NCBI GenBank assembly: GCA_964634675.1
Contig: CAZWLH010000035.1
Coordinates: 1-14,749, forward strand
Length of the DNA: 14,749 nucleotides
Direction: 5' to 3'
Origin: UMGS172 sp964634675
GTDB lineage: Bacteria > Bacillota > Clostridia > Oscillospirales > Acutalibacteraceae
Part shown: in pieces, positions 8,346 through 14,749 of the stretch
Position numbering within the stretch: position 1 is the stretch's first letter
Layout of the letters: every line of letters begins with the position of its first letter
The notes under the pieces: generated by a model
What the model saw: the letters and a program-made list of their open reading frames with translations, nothing else
What the model was told of the DNA's origin: nothing
Databases searched by the model: none
Translations under genes and position numbers: made by a program

Positions 8346-10096
8346 TGGGACTGTTTCAACGTGCGATAGAGACCTATGACAGCCATATCGGATACACCGG
8401 AAACCGTGAAGGTATGTCACCGATGGCGCCTGTCGGACATTCTGTTGTCAGCGCAAGCTTGGAAATCACATTAGACCGTGACGGCCGCTTCGTTTCGGCC
8501 GCAGCGGTGGCTAAGGACGAGCCCAAGATTGTAATCCCCGTGACCGAAAACTCCGCAGGCCGCACAAGTGCTCCCTGTCCTCATCCTCTTTGTGAGCAGT
8601 TCGGATATTTATTGCCGAAAAATAAAGTGAAATACGAAATGTACGTCGAGCAGTTGAAGGAATGGGCAGAGTCGGAGTATTCACACCCGAAGCTTCGCCC
8701 AATACTGCAATATGTTCTCGGCGGTACAGTGGAAAAAGATCTTGAAAATTTTTCAAAAGATGACAAGTCACTGATTCGGTGGCGTGTTTTGGGCGAGCAG
8801 CCCGAGGATTGTTGGCGTGATGATTCCTTGCTCGAAGCCTATACGCGGTACAGCATAAACAATTTCGAGCGTGATAAAGGCCTATGCCTTGTGACGGGCA
8901 CCGAAACCGGCATCGCAAAGCAGCATCCGAAAGGAGTGTTTGCGCTGAACGGCAACGCAAAGCTCATATCCGCAAACGACAGCAGCGGATTTACATATCG
9001 CGGTCGCTTGGCCGAGGAATGGCAGTCGGCACAGGTGGGATATATAGCTTCTCAAAAGGCACACAACGCATTGCGTTGGCTGATTCAAGAAGAAGGAAAA
9101 ATTTACGGCGGCCGAGCTTTTCTTTGTTGGAATCCTCAGGGGAAAACCGTGGAGTCACCGACATTGCCGTTCCGCAGGTCAACTCCCGTTTGGCAACCCG
9201 ACAGCTACCGTGAAGAACTGTCCCGTACGCTTGTCGGCAAAAAGCAGGACTTTACGGTGAATGACGGAATAGTTGTTGCGGTATTCGACGCCTCCACAAA
9301 AGGTCGATTGGCGCTGACCTATTATAACGAATTTCGGGCACACGACTTTTTGGAACGGCTTTATGATTGGGACAGTGTTTGCTGTTGGCCGGACCGTGAT
9401 TTCGGCATAAGGTCGCCGGATTTAAGGCAGATAGTAAACTGTGCATTCGGTATGCAAACGACCGAAAAAAATGCCGTCAGGATAACCGCCGACGATCAGA
9501 TAATGCGTCAGCAACTGCAGCGTATGCTGGCTTGCCGCATAGAAAAAGTACCTATCGGCACCGACGTGGTCAGAGCGTTGGCCGACAAGGCCTCTTGTCC
9601 GCAATCCTTTGACCGCAGCGTTTGGGAATATATATTATTCACTGCCTGTGCAGTGATCAGAAAATACCGATATGACCGATTTAAGGAGGAATGGGATATG
9701 GCTTTAGAGCCTGAAAAGCAAGACCGCAGTTATCAATTCGGAAGACTGCTGGCGGTAATGGAAAAAGCGGAAGCAGATACTTACGGCAGAGAAGAGGCGC
9801 GTGAGACCAACGCTATCCGTATGCAGTCGGTATTCTGCCGCCGACCGATGTATGCTGCCGGAATAATCGAACAACAGCTGGAGCAGGCATATTTTCCGCA
9901 GCTTTCCGTCGGTATTCGCAGGTGGTATAAAGGAATTATTTCTCAAATAATGGAGCAGATAAGCGCATATCCGCAGGAAAGTTGGAATTTGCCGCTTGAG
10001 GACAGCTATTTAATGGGCTACTATTTACAAAGGAACGCTTTGTATTCTAAAAATCACACCAAGACGGAGGAAAACAATAATGAGCACGCTGAATAA
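8345..10096 (+). CDS. cas8c: Cas8c (Csd1), large subunit of the type I-C complex
   Basis: Cas8c is the large subunit that recognises the PAM and starts DNA unwinding. The protein has 583 residues and typical Csd1 features: the N-terminal YDSHIGYTGNREGMSPMAPVGH segment beginning near residue 11, the PHPLCEQFGYLLP segment near 79-91, and an all-helical C-terminal part from about residue 452. It starts at an ATG whose A is the last base of the cas5c stop codon, with GGAGGTGA 5 to 12 bases upstream. It overlaps the start of cas7c by 17 bases. Its last 132 codons are also a separate gene product, Cas11c, translated from an internal start. No frameshift or missing section was seen. Confidence 0.95.
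   Translation: MGLFQRAIETYDSHIGYTGNREGMSPMAPVGHSVVSASLEITLDRDGRFVSAAAVAKDEPKIVIPVTENSAGRTSAPCPHPLCEQFGYLLPKNKVKYEMYVEQLKEWAESEYSHPKLRPILQYVLGGTVEKDLENFSKDDKSLIRWRVLGEQPEDCWRDDSLLEAYTRYSINNFERDKGLCLVTGTETGIAKQHPKGVFALNGNAKLISANDSSGFTYRGRLAEEWQSAQVGYIASQKAHNALRWLIQEEGKIYGGRAFLCWNPQGKTVESPTLPFRRSTPVWQPDSYREELSRTLVGKKQDFTVNDGIVVAVFDASTKGRLALTYYNEFRAHDFLERLYDWDSVCCWPDRDFGIRSPDLRQIVNCAFGMQTTEKNAVRITADDQIMRQQLQRMLACRIEKVPIGTDVVRALADKASCPQSFDRSVWEYILFTACAVIRKYRYDRFKEEWDMALEPEKQDRSYQFGRLLAVMEKAEADTYGREEARETNAIRMQSVFCRRPMYAAGIIEQQLEQAYFPQLSVGIRRWYKGIISQIMEQISAYPQESWNLPLEDSYLMGYYLQRNALYSKNHTKTEENNNEHAE
9698..10096 (+). CDS. cas11c: Cas11c small subunit from an internal start in cas8c
   Basis: An in-frame ATG at codon 452 of cas8c is preceded by AAGGAGGA (9683-9690), an essentially perfect Shine-Dalgarno, with 8 bases between GGAGG and ATG. 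The product would be 132 residues, starting MALEPEKQDRSYQFGRLLAV, and ends with cas8c. Independent translation of the small subunit from within cas8 is established for type I-C systems, where Cas11 forms the belly of the complex and contacts the DNA strands. A strong ribosome binding site has no reason to be inside a gene otherwise. A nearer ATG at 9691 is out of frame and soon stops. Size, position and first residues all fit Cas11c; the internal start was not in any listed frame. Confidence 0.88.
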   Translation: MALEPEKQDRSYQFGRLLAVMEKAEADTYGREEARETNAIRMQSVFCRRPMYAAGIIEQQLEQAYFPQLSVGIRRWYKGIISQIMEQISAYPQESWNLPLEDSYLMGYYLQRNALYSKNHTKTEENNNEHAE

Positions 10097-10931
10097 TAAA
10101 ATCGATTTTGTGGCTTTGGTTTCCGTTGACAGAGCAAATGCCAACGGCGATCCCCTTAACGGCAACCGTCCCCGTACCGACTATGAAGGTTACGGTGAGA
10201 TGAGTGACGTTTGCATAAAACGAAAGATACGTAACAGAATGCAGGATATGGGATATTCTGTTTTTGTTCAGTCGGAAGACCGTTGCAGTGACGGACTCGG
10301 AAGCTTGGCCGAGCGCGCAAATCACGTTATGGCAGGCGAAAAGGACGGCGATAAATACGCCGAAAAAGCCTGTGAGACATGGCTTGATGTTCGCAGCTTC
10401 GGACAGGTGTTCGCCTTTAAAGACGGCAAGGGAAACAAAGGTGTTTCTGTGGGTGTTCGAGGCCCCGTGTCTATTCACCAAGCGGTGAGTGTTACGCCGG
10501 TCGAGGTTGAAACTATGCAGATCACCAAAAGCGTGAACGGAGAAAAGAGCGATACCGGCCGTTCTTCCGACACAATGGGTAAAAAGCACTATGTCCGTTT
10601 CGGACTTTATATGATAAAAGGCTCGGTCAATGTTCAGCTTGCCGAAAAAACCGGCTTTACAAATGACGATGCTGCGGTGCTTAAGGAAGCATTGCGAACA
10701 TTATTCGAAGGCGATGCCTCCGCCGCCCGTCCCGAAGGCTCAATGGAGGTTGTTAAGTTATATTGGTTCGAGCACAACTGCCGCACGGGACAGTATTCTA
10801 CGGCAAAGGTACACCGCAGCGTGAAGGTCGGGCTCAAGAACGGTGTCTCGCTTCCGCGCAGTGCCGACGATTTCGATATTACGTTAGAGGAACTCCCGGG
10901 TCTCACGCCGGAGGTTATAGATGGAATATAA
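10080..10931 (+). CDS. cas7c: Cas7c (Csd2), backbone subunit of the type I-C complex
   Basis: Cas7 subunits form the helical backbone that holds the crRNA spacer and pairs it with target DNA. The protein has 283 residues, usual for Csd2. Diagnostic segments include NKIDFVALVSVDRANANGDP at 6-25 with the following LNGNRPRTDYEGYGEMSDVCIKR section, DVRSFGQVFAF near 105, and the GVRGPVSIHQA segment. GGAGG lies 10 bases before the ATG. The first 17 bases overlap the end of cas8c, and the last 11 overlap the start of cas4, so translation is probably coupled on both sides. Several copies per complex are needed; having its own strong site next to the cas11c site fits that. Confidence 0.95.
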   Translation: MSTLNNKIDFVALVSVDRANANGDPLNGNRPRTDYEGYGEMSDVCIKRKIRNRMQDMGYSVFVQSEDRCSDGLGSLAERANHVMAGEKDGDKYAEKACETWLDVRSFGQVFAFKDGKGNKGVSVGVRGPVSIHQAVSVTPVEVETMQITKSVNGEKSDTGRSSDTMGKKHYVRFGLYMIKGSVNVQLAEKTGFTNDDAAVLKEALRTLFEGDASAARPEGSMEVVKLYWFEHNCRTGQYSTAKVHRSVKVGLKNGVSLPRSADDFDITLEELPGLTPEVIDGI

Positions 10932-11583
10932 CGAAGACGAATATATTCAGCTTTCCGGTTTGCAGCACTTTGCTTTTTGCCGCCGTCAGTGGGCGCTGAT
11001 ACACATTGAGCAGCAATGGTCCGATAATCTTCTCACGGTTCAAGGCGATATTTTCCACGAAAAAGTTCACGATAACGACAGTCGGGAAACTCGGGGAGAT
11101 ATGATGATAACCCGAGGAATGAGTATACATTCTTCAAGTCTCGGGGTCAGCGGAGCCTGCGACGTGGTTGAGTTTACCCGTTCGGAGCATGGCATATTTT
11201 TAAACGGCCGCAACGGACTTTGGAAACCTTATCCAATAGAATATAAACGCGGTTCGCCGAAGTCGACCGATGCCGACAGGCTTCAGCTTTGTGCACAAGG
11301 TATGTGCTTGGAAGAAATGCTGTGTTGCGATATTCCGGAGGGTGCGCTTTTTTACGGAGAGACCCGCCGCCGTGAAAAGGTCGCGTTTACCGCCGAGCTG
11401 CGTGAGCAGGTGCGTTCTCTTTTGTCGGAAATGCACTCCCTCTACAAGCGCAAGTATACTCCGAAGGTCAAGCCCGATAAGCATTGCAATGCCTGCTCAC
11501 TTAATGAAATATGTCTGCCAAGGATGTTTCGAAAGAAAAGCGTTGCGGAATATCTGTCGGCAGGAGCAAAGGAGGACGTATGA
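10921..11583 (+). CDS. cas4: Cas4, Fe-S cluster exonuclease for spacer acquisition
   Basis: Cas4 trims prespacers and, with Cas1-Cas2, makes sure that they come from next to a PAM and are inserted the right way round. The 220-residue protein carries the four cysteines of the Fe-S cluster: C20 in FAFCRRQ and C189, C192, C198 in CNACSLNEIC. The RecB-like nuclease core is visible as H46, D81 in GACDVVEF, E107-Y-K109 in PIEYKRG, and Q122/Q126. The ATG lies in the end of cas7c, with CGGAGG 6 bases upstream inside the cas7c coding sequence. The stop overlaps the cas1 start by four bases (ATGA). All expected residues are present. Confidence 0.95.
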   Translation: MEYNEDEYIQLSGLQHFAFCRRQWALIHIEQQWSDNLLTVQGDIFHEKVHDNDSRETRGDMMITRGMSIHSSSLGVSGACDVVEFTRSEHGIFLNGRNGLWKPYPIEYKRGSPKSTDADRLQLCAQGMCLEEMLCCDIPEGALFYGETRRREKVAFTAELREQVRSLLSEMHSLYKRKYTPKVKPDKHCNACSLNEICLPRMFRKKSVAEYLSAGAKEDV

Positions 11584-12611
11584 GACATCTTCTGAACACG
11601 CTGTTTGTCACGTCCGAAGATGCGTGGCTTAGTCTTGACGGAGAAAATGTCGTGGTAAACCGAGACAAAGAGGCGGTGGCAAGATTTCCGCTTCATAATT
11701 TGTGCTCGATAATATCGTTCTCATATGCCGGCGCATCACCTGCCCTGATGGGAGCCTGCGCCGAGCGTGATATCACACTTTCCTTCTGTTCGCCGAGGGG
11801 TCGCTTTTTGGCTCGAACGTCGGGAATAAGCCGTGGAAATGTTTTGCTGCGCCGAACGCAATACCGTTTTGCCGATGACCCTCTCGAAAGCTGTCGCATT
11901 GCACGGTGTATGATATTCGGAAAGGTCTATAATGCACGTTGGATTATCGAACGTACACGCCGTGACCATAAGGAACGAATTGATGACGAAAAGTTCCGCA
12001 CGGCTTCCGAAAGTCTTAAATCGATGCTGTCTCAAATAACCGAGGTTCAAGACAGCGAGGCTCTTCGCGGCATTGAAGGAGCCGCCGCAAACGAATATTT
12101 TCGCATATTCGACGATATGATCTTGCGGCAAAAAGAGGAGTTCTTCTTTAATGGTCGCAATCGCCGTCCTCCGTTGGATAATGTCAATGCAATGCTTTCG
12201 TTTGCATACAGTTTGCTTGCAAACGATTGTGCCGGTGCGGCAGAAAGTGTCGGATTGGACGCTTATGTGGGATTTCTGCATAAAGATCGCCCTGGACGGA
12301 CTTCATTGGCGGCAGATATTATGGAAGAACTGAGGCCGTGTATGGCAGACCGATTTGTTTTGACCGTTATAAATAACCGTGTTCTGTCACCCGAAGACTT
12401 TATTTGCGAGGATAGCGGAGCTGTTCGAATGACCGATACGGGACGGCAGAAATTCTTAAAGCAATGGCAGCAAAAAAAGCAAGAGACCATAACCCACCCG
12501 TTTTTGGAAGAAAAATTACCGTGGGGCTTGGTTCCGTTTGTGCAATCGCTGTTGCTCAGTCGGTATCTGCGCGGCGATTTGGACGCTTATCCGCCTTTTT
12601 TGTGGAAATGA
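11580..12611 (+). CDS. cas1: Cas1 integrase, type I-C
   Basis: Cas1 is the catalytic subunit of the Cas1-Cas2 complex that inserts new spacers at the leader end of the array. From this start it has 343 residues, the usual type I-C length. The metal-binding triad is intact: E166 in RGIEGAAA, H234 in GFLHKDRPGR and D246 in LAADIMEELRP. I chose ATG 11580 because it forms the ATGA overlap with the cas4 stop and has AGGAGG 5 bases upstream; the longest open frame starts at 11511 but its extra 23 residues are a shadow of cas4 and look nothing like Cas1. Cas2 follows after 10 bases. Confidence 0.96.
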   Translation: MRHLLNTLFVTSEDAWLSLDGENVVVNRDKEAVARFPLHNLCSIISFSYAGASPALMGACAERDITLSFCSPRGRFLARTSGISRGNVLLRRTQYRFADDPLESCRIARCMIFGKVYNARWIIERTRRDHKERIDDEKFRTASESLKSMLSQITEVQDSEALRGIEGAAANEYFRIFDDMILRQKEEFFFNGRNRRPPLDNVNAMLSFAYSLLANDCAGAAESVGLDAYVGFLHKDRPGRTSLAADIMEELRPCMADRFVLTVINNRVLSPEDFICEDSGAVRMTDTGRQKFLKQWQQKKQETITHPFLEEKLPWGLVPFVQSLLLSRYLRGDLDAYPPFLWK

Positions 12612-12621
12612 GGAAGCAAAT

Positions 12622-12912
12622 ATGATGGTTTTGATAACTTATGATGTCAACACAGAAGACTCTGCCGGACGAAAACGGTTGCGCCAAATCGCAAAACAGT
12701 GCACGAATTACGGACAGCGAGTCCAAAATTCGGTGTTCGAATGTGTGCTTGATGCCGCTCAGTGCCGAGCACTTCAACACAAGCTTATCCAAACGATCGA
12801 CTCCGAAAAAGACAGTTTGCGGTTTTACTATTTGGGAAACCGATACCAAACAAAGATCGAACACTTCGGGTGCAAGGAAACATATGAAGCCGAAGGGGTT
12901 CTGATGATTTAG
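12622..12912 (+). CDS. cas2: Cas2, type I-C
   Basis: Cas2 forms the central dimer of the spacer integrase. The protein has 96 residues from this start. The family's MMVLITYDV beta-strand opens the protein with the conserved D8, followed by GRKRLRQIAKQC, YGQRVQNSVFECVLD and the FYYLGNRY segment; the end EAEGVLMI is typical of subtype I-C. AGGAAG at 12611-12616 lies 5 bases before ATG 12622 and 8 before ATG 12625, so either may be used, differing by one methionine. The longer open frame starting at 12538 lies in the cas1 coding region and its first 28 residues are spurious. Its stop codon overlaps the first dyad of the CRISPR leader. Confidence 0.95.
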   Translation: MMVLITYDVNTEDSAGRKRLRQIAKQCTNYGQRVQNSVFECVLDAAQCRALQHKLIQTIDSEKDSLRFYYLGNRYQTKIEHFGCKETYEAEGVLMI

Positions 12913-13081
12913 TGCGAAAGTGTAGCGAACAAGGTTTCCCTAAAAGGTTCGCACTGCGATATGTGAAGCTAAGTTCAATACTTAGGGAAATGATTTCACT
13001 AGCACTGTCGCATTACTTTTAAAATTAACCTTTGGGTTAATATAAATAAAAGTGCCGAATTGATTTTTGTGCACTTTTACT
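12913..13081 (+). promoter_or_regulatory. CRISPR leader
   Basis: This 169-base AT-rich stretch separates cas2 from the first repeat-like sequence and carries no gene. It is the expected position and orientation for a type I-C leader. It is full of dyads: AGTGCGAA at 12911-12918 with TTCGCACT at 12948-12955; GCGAAC at 12925-12930 with GTTCGC at 12947-12952; TTTCCCTAA at 12935-12943 with TTAGGGAAA at 12982-12990; TTAACC/GGTTAA around TTTG at 13025-13040; and TAAAAGTGC/GCACTTTTA at 13047-13055 and 13071-13079, which ends three bases before the first repeat-like sequence. The first two share bases, so their hairpins would compete. Confidence 0.75.
13018..13046 (+). promoter_or_regulatory. Candidate promoter of the CRISPR array
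   Basis: TTTAAA at 13018-13023 and TATAAA at 13041-13046 are 17 bases apart and would start transcription near 13053, about 30 bases before the first repeat-like sequence. The match of the -35 is weak (4 of 6). The TTAACC/GGTTAA dyad fills the space between the two hexamers, so a bound protein could block it. The 9-base dyad at 13047-13079 would be near the 5' end of the transcript. Confidence 0.4.
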
Positions 13082-13164
13082 GTCCCACCCCACACGGGCA
13101 ATAATTATAATCGCCTTTATATGTGCTTTGTGAACCACTCCCTCGCTGTCCCACCCCACACGGG
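13082..13164 (+). repeat. Two 17-nt half-repeats at the leader end of the array
   Basis: The first 17 bases of the CRISPR repeat, GTCCCACCCCACACGGG, occur alone at 13082-13098 and again at 13148-13164; the second copy directly abuts the first complete repeat at 13165. Both copies stop at the same internal base, after the third G of the 3' stem. The 49 bases between them are not repeat-like. The distance from copy to copy is 66 bases, the same as one repeat plus one 33-base spacer. They may be decayed repeats, products of faulty spacer integration, or assembly errors. Confidence 0.85.
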
Positions 13165-13531
13165 GTCCCACCCCACACGGGGTGGGTGGATTTAAATGGC
13201 GGTATCAAAGTATACGAGTATGAGGGCGGCGTCCCACCCCACACGGGGTGGGTGGATTTAAATACTCCTGCATCGGGCAAACGTCTGTACTTGCTTGGTC
13301 CCACCCCACACGGGGTGGGTGGATTTAAATACCGACGGCGTACTCGTCAAAGAGTACGGCAATAGTCCCACCCCACACGGGGTGGGTGGATTTAAATAGT
13401 GGCATCCCATGTGAACACAACAGTATTTGCAGTCCCACCCCACACGGGGTGGGTGGATTTAAATTCAGGGCGAGAGGTCACAAAGGGTTATCCCCCCCGT
13501 CCCACCCCACACGGGGTGGGTGGATTTAAAT
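13165..13531 (+). CRISPR. Type I-C CRISPR array, six identical 33-nt repeats and five spacers
   Basis: Repeats are at 13165-13197, 13231-13263, 13298-13330, 13365-13397, 13432-13464 and 13499-13531, with no mismatch among them. Each has GTCCCACCCCACACGGGG in its first half and ends GTGGGTGGATTTAAAT. CCCACCCC and GGGGTGGG form a perfect 8-pair stem with loop ACAC, leaving the 11-base 3' part TGGATTTAAAT, the size of the 5' handle left by Cas5c cutting in type I-C. Spacers are 33 bases (first) and 34 bases (the other four), all different, and none matches elsewhere in the window by eye. Orientation follows the cas operon. The last repeat is as perfect as the rest, so the true array end may not be here. 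Confidence 0.97.
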
Positions 13532-14749
13532 ATGACGGTTGCCATTTCCGGCGTGATATTTCCGCCTTCGAGAATGGTTCGTACAAACCGTTCAACTTTG
13601 GTTCTTTGCTGATCTGTTTCGGTACCTTGTCGGTGAAATTTTCGTTACCCGTGATCGTTTCTCCCGGGCCTATGGTTCCGTATTCGTCACCGGCTTGAAC
13701 GAAAAGCTTGTTAACCTCGGTTTTGAATGTCTCTCGGTCGATTTCTCCGTCATTTAACTGCCTGTTAAGCTCTGCCACGGCTTCGGAATAATCCGTCGTC
13801 AAATTTTCGCTTATGGAATAGCGATAGTCGGTACTGTCCGTCGGTGCTTTGTTGTTGATTGATTTTACTTGTTCCGAATTGAAGACAACATAAGAAAGAC
13901 CTCTGCTTCGTACTTCGTCGCCATAACCGCCTGTGCCGCCCTCATCAAGAATGAGTCCGTCATAATCGTAGCCGTTTTCTTCCAAAAACTCTTGCAGATC
14001 TTGACCGTCCATCCAATCGGGCAAACCGCTTTCCATAAGGTCGGTTCCCGTACCCCATTGCCGATAATACTCGTTATAGAATATATCTCTTTCGGTTTTG
14101 TTTCTTGTATCGAACGGTTTTTCGATATCAAGATAAACCGCATAGGTGTCCGGATTGTTTGCGGTTTTTTATAACCTAAGCTGCTTGCGCTCTGGCTTTG
14201 GTAAACGTCGGCATACCATTTGTTTTCCGTGAAGTATGTGCCGCTTTTGAAGACGGTAAAATCAGCGTTGGGCGTTCCGTGGTACATAACCTTAAGATTG
14301 CCGTTTTCATCACGCACCTTGGAATTTGCAAAATAAGATTGCTGAGCTTTGGTTAACGTGTTGCCTAAGGTATCTTTGTCGGAGACTTCTGAGCTTACTT
14401 GCGTAAATTTAGTATTGACAACAGAATTTGAATGTGGTATTTTGTTGTTAGAGGCAGAATTGTTAACCGTATCTTCGCTGTTTTGCGAGCCGGTCATTGA
14501 AGACAATTCTGCTTCTATTATTTCCACCTCGTGTAAATAAAACTTGTTACTGCCGTTATTGTTATAACTGTTTATAACTACTCCGACAACAGCGGGCTTG
14601 CCGTCGATTATTCCTTTTGCTGCAATGACATATCTATCATAATAATCGGTATAATTTTCGGTATACGATATTATATCCCCGTTTTCAATTATCGTCTTGA
14701 TTGCGGGAATGGCGGCTATTTTGTTTTTACCGTACCCGTGTAGCATTGT
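13532..14749 (-). pseudogene. Fragment of a phage-type polyvalent protein gene, frameshifted and cut by the array
   Basis: The 5' end lies beyond the window and the 3' end stops at the last CRISPR repeat. The first frame (from 14749 to about 14170) encodes a segment ending KFYLHEVE that resembles phage-associated barnase/EndoU/RelE-like nuclease domains, a low-complexity Ser/Asn linker, then KVMYHGTPNADF and YFTENKWYADVY, typical of the ADP-ribosyltransferase-like domain of polyvalent proteins. At the A6 run (plus-strand T6, 14165-14170) the likely continuation shifts frame: NNPDTYAVYLDIEKPF, then LMESGLPDWMDG and SYVVFNSEQVKSI. A second shift at the AAA at 13617-13619 (TTT on plus) gives KTDQQRTKVERFVRTILEGG up to the array. 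Each shift is repaired by adding one A. Polyvalent proteins are large and carried by phages and conjugative elements. The frame path is inferred from protein-like quality; domain names are from recognition only. Confidence 0.7.

Noticed and set aside
11511..11579. Upstream start of cas1 at 11511
   Set aside because: The extra residues are cas4 sequence read in another frame; ATG 11580 has AGGAGG and an ATGA overlap with cas4.
12538..12621. Upstream start of cas2 at 12538
   Set aside because: The extra residues are a shadow of the end of cas1; MMVLITYDV is the normal Cas2 beginning.
13077..13443. Open frames on both strands across the CRISPR array
   Set aside because: They consist mainly of the translated repeat and spacers; their openness is a result of the repeat having few stops.
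13488..13616. C-terminal end YEPFSKAEISRR running into the repeat as a genuine protein end
   Set aside because: Another frame over the same bases gives a far more protein-like continuation (VERFVRTILEGG), so this end is probably an effect of a frameshift.
1..14749. tRNA, rRNA, riboswitch, insertion sequence or toxin-antitoxin pair
   Set aside because: None was recognised; gaps between genes are short and explained by promoters, a terminator, the leader and the array.

Overview
The window looks like a piece of a genome from an uncultured, spore-forming Firmicute of the class Clostridia, probably a gut relative of Oscillospiraceae. The reasons are a SpoVAC-family sporulation gene, AAGGAGG-type ribosome binding sites, Bacillota-like sigma-A promoters and a fucose-isomerase catabolic gene pair. 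It is organised as a housekeeping/catabolic left end, a complete type I-C CRISPR-Cas locus, and a phage-like right end.

Left end (1-5102). A two-gene operon encodes L-fucose isomerase (fucI) and a cytoplasmic GHL6-like glycoside hydrolase with a beta-galactosidase-trimerisation-like domain, so it probably releases or handles fucose or a related deoxy-sugar. It ends at an 18-pair bidirectional terminator shared with a convergent YfbR-type 5'-deoxynucleotidase gene. That gene has its own near-consensus promoter. A lone spoVAC follows in the opposite direction, without spoVAD or spoVAE after it.

Centre (5192-13531). An extended -10 promoter drives cas3-cas5c-cas8c-cas7c-cas4-cas1-cas2, seven tightly packed or overlapping genes, followed by a leader and an array of 33-nt repeats in the same orientation. 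An eighth product, the small subunit Cas11c, is evidently made from an internal start in cas8c preceded by a perfect AAGGAGGA. Cas5c keeps the Tyr/Lys/His set of the type I-C crRNA-processing nuclease. Cas5c, Cas7c, Cas8c and Cas11c form the surveillance complex, Cas3 is the recruited nuclease-helicase, and Cas1, Cas2 and Cas4 handle spacer acquisition. The longest open frames for cas3, cas1 and cas2 all start too far upstream, and corrected starts are given.

Right end (13532-14749). The sixth perfect repeat joins directly to the minus-strand coding sequence of a phage 'polyvalent'-type protein with an ADP-ribosyltransferase-like YHGTP segment. That gene carries two apparent one-base deletions in A-runs and is cut off by the array.

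Most of the window is well-known biology. The parts that merit a second look are the array-phage gene junction (a possible spacer-mediated assembly chimera or a real rearrangement), two 17-nt half-repeats at the leader end that break at the same base, and the placement of the cas operon behind an orphan spoVAC. I saw no clearly new defence system.
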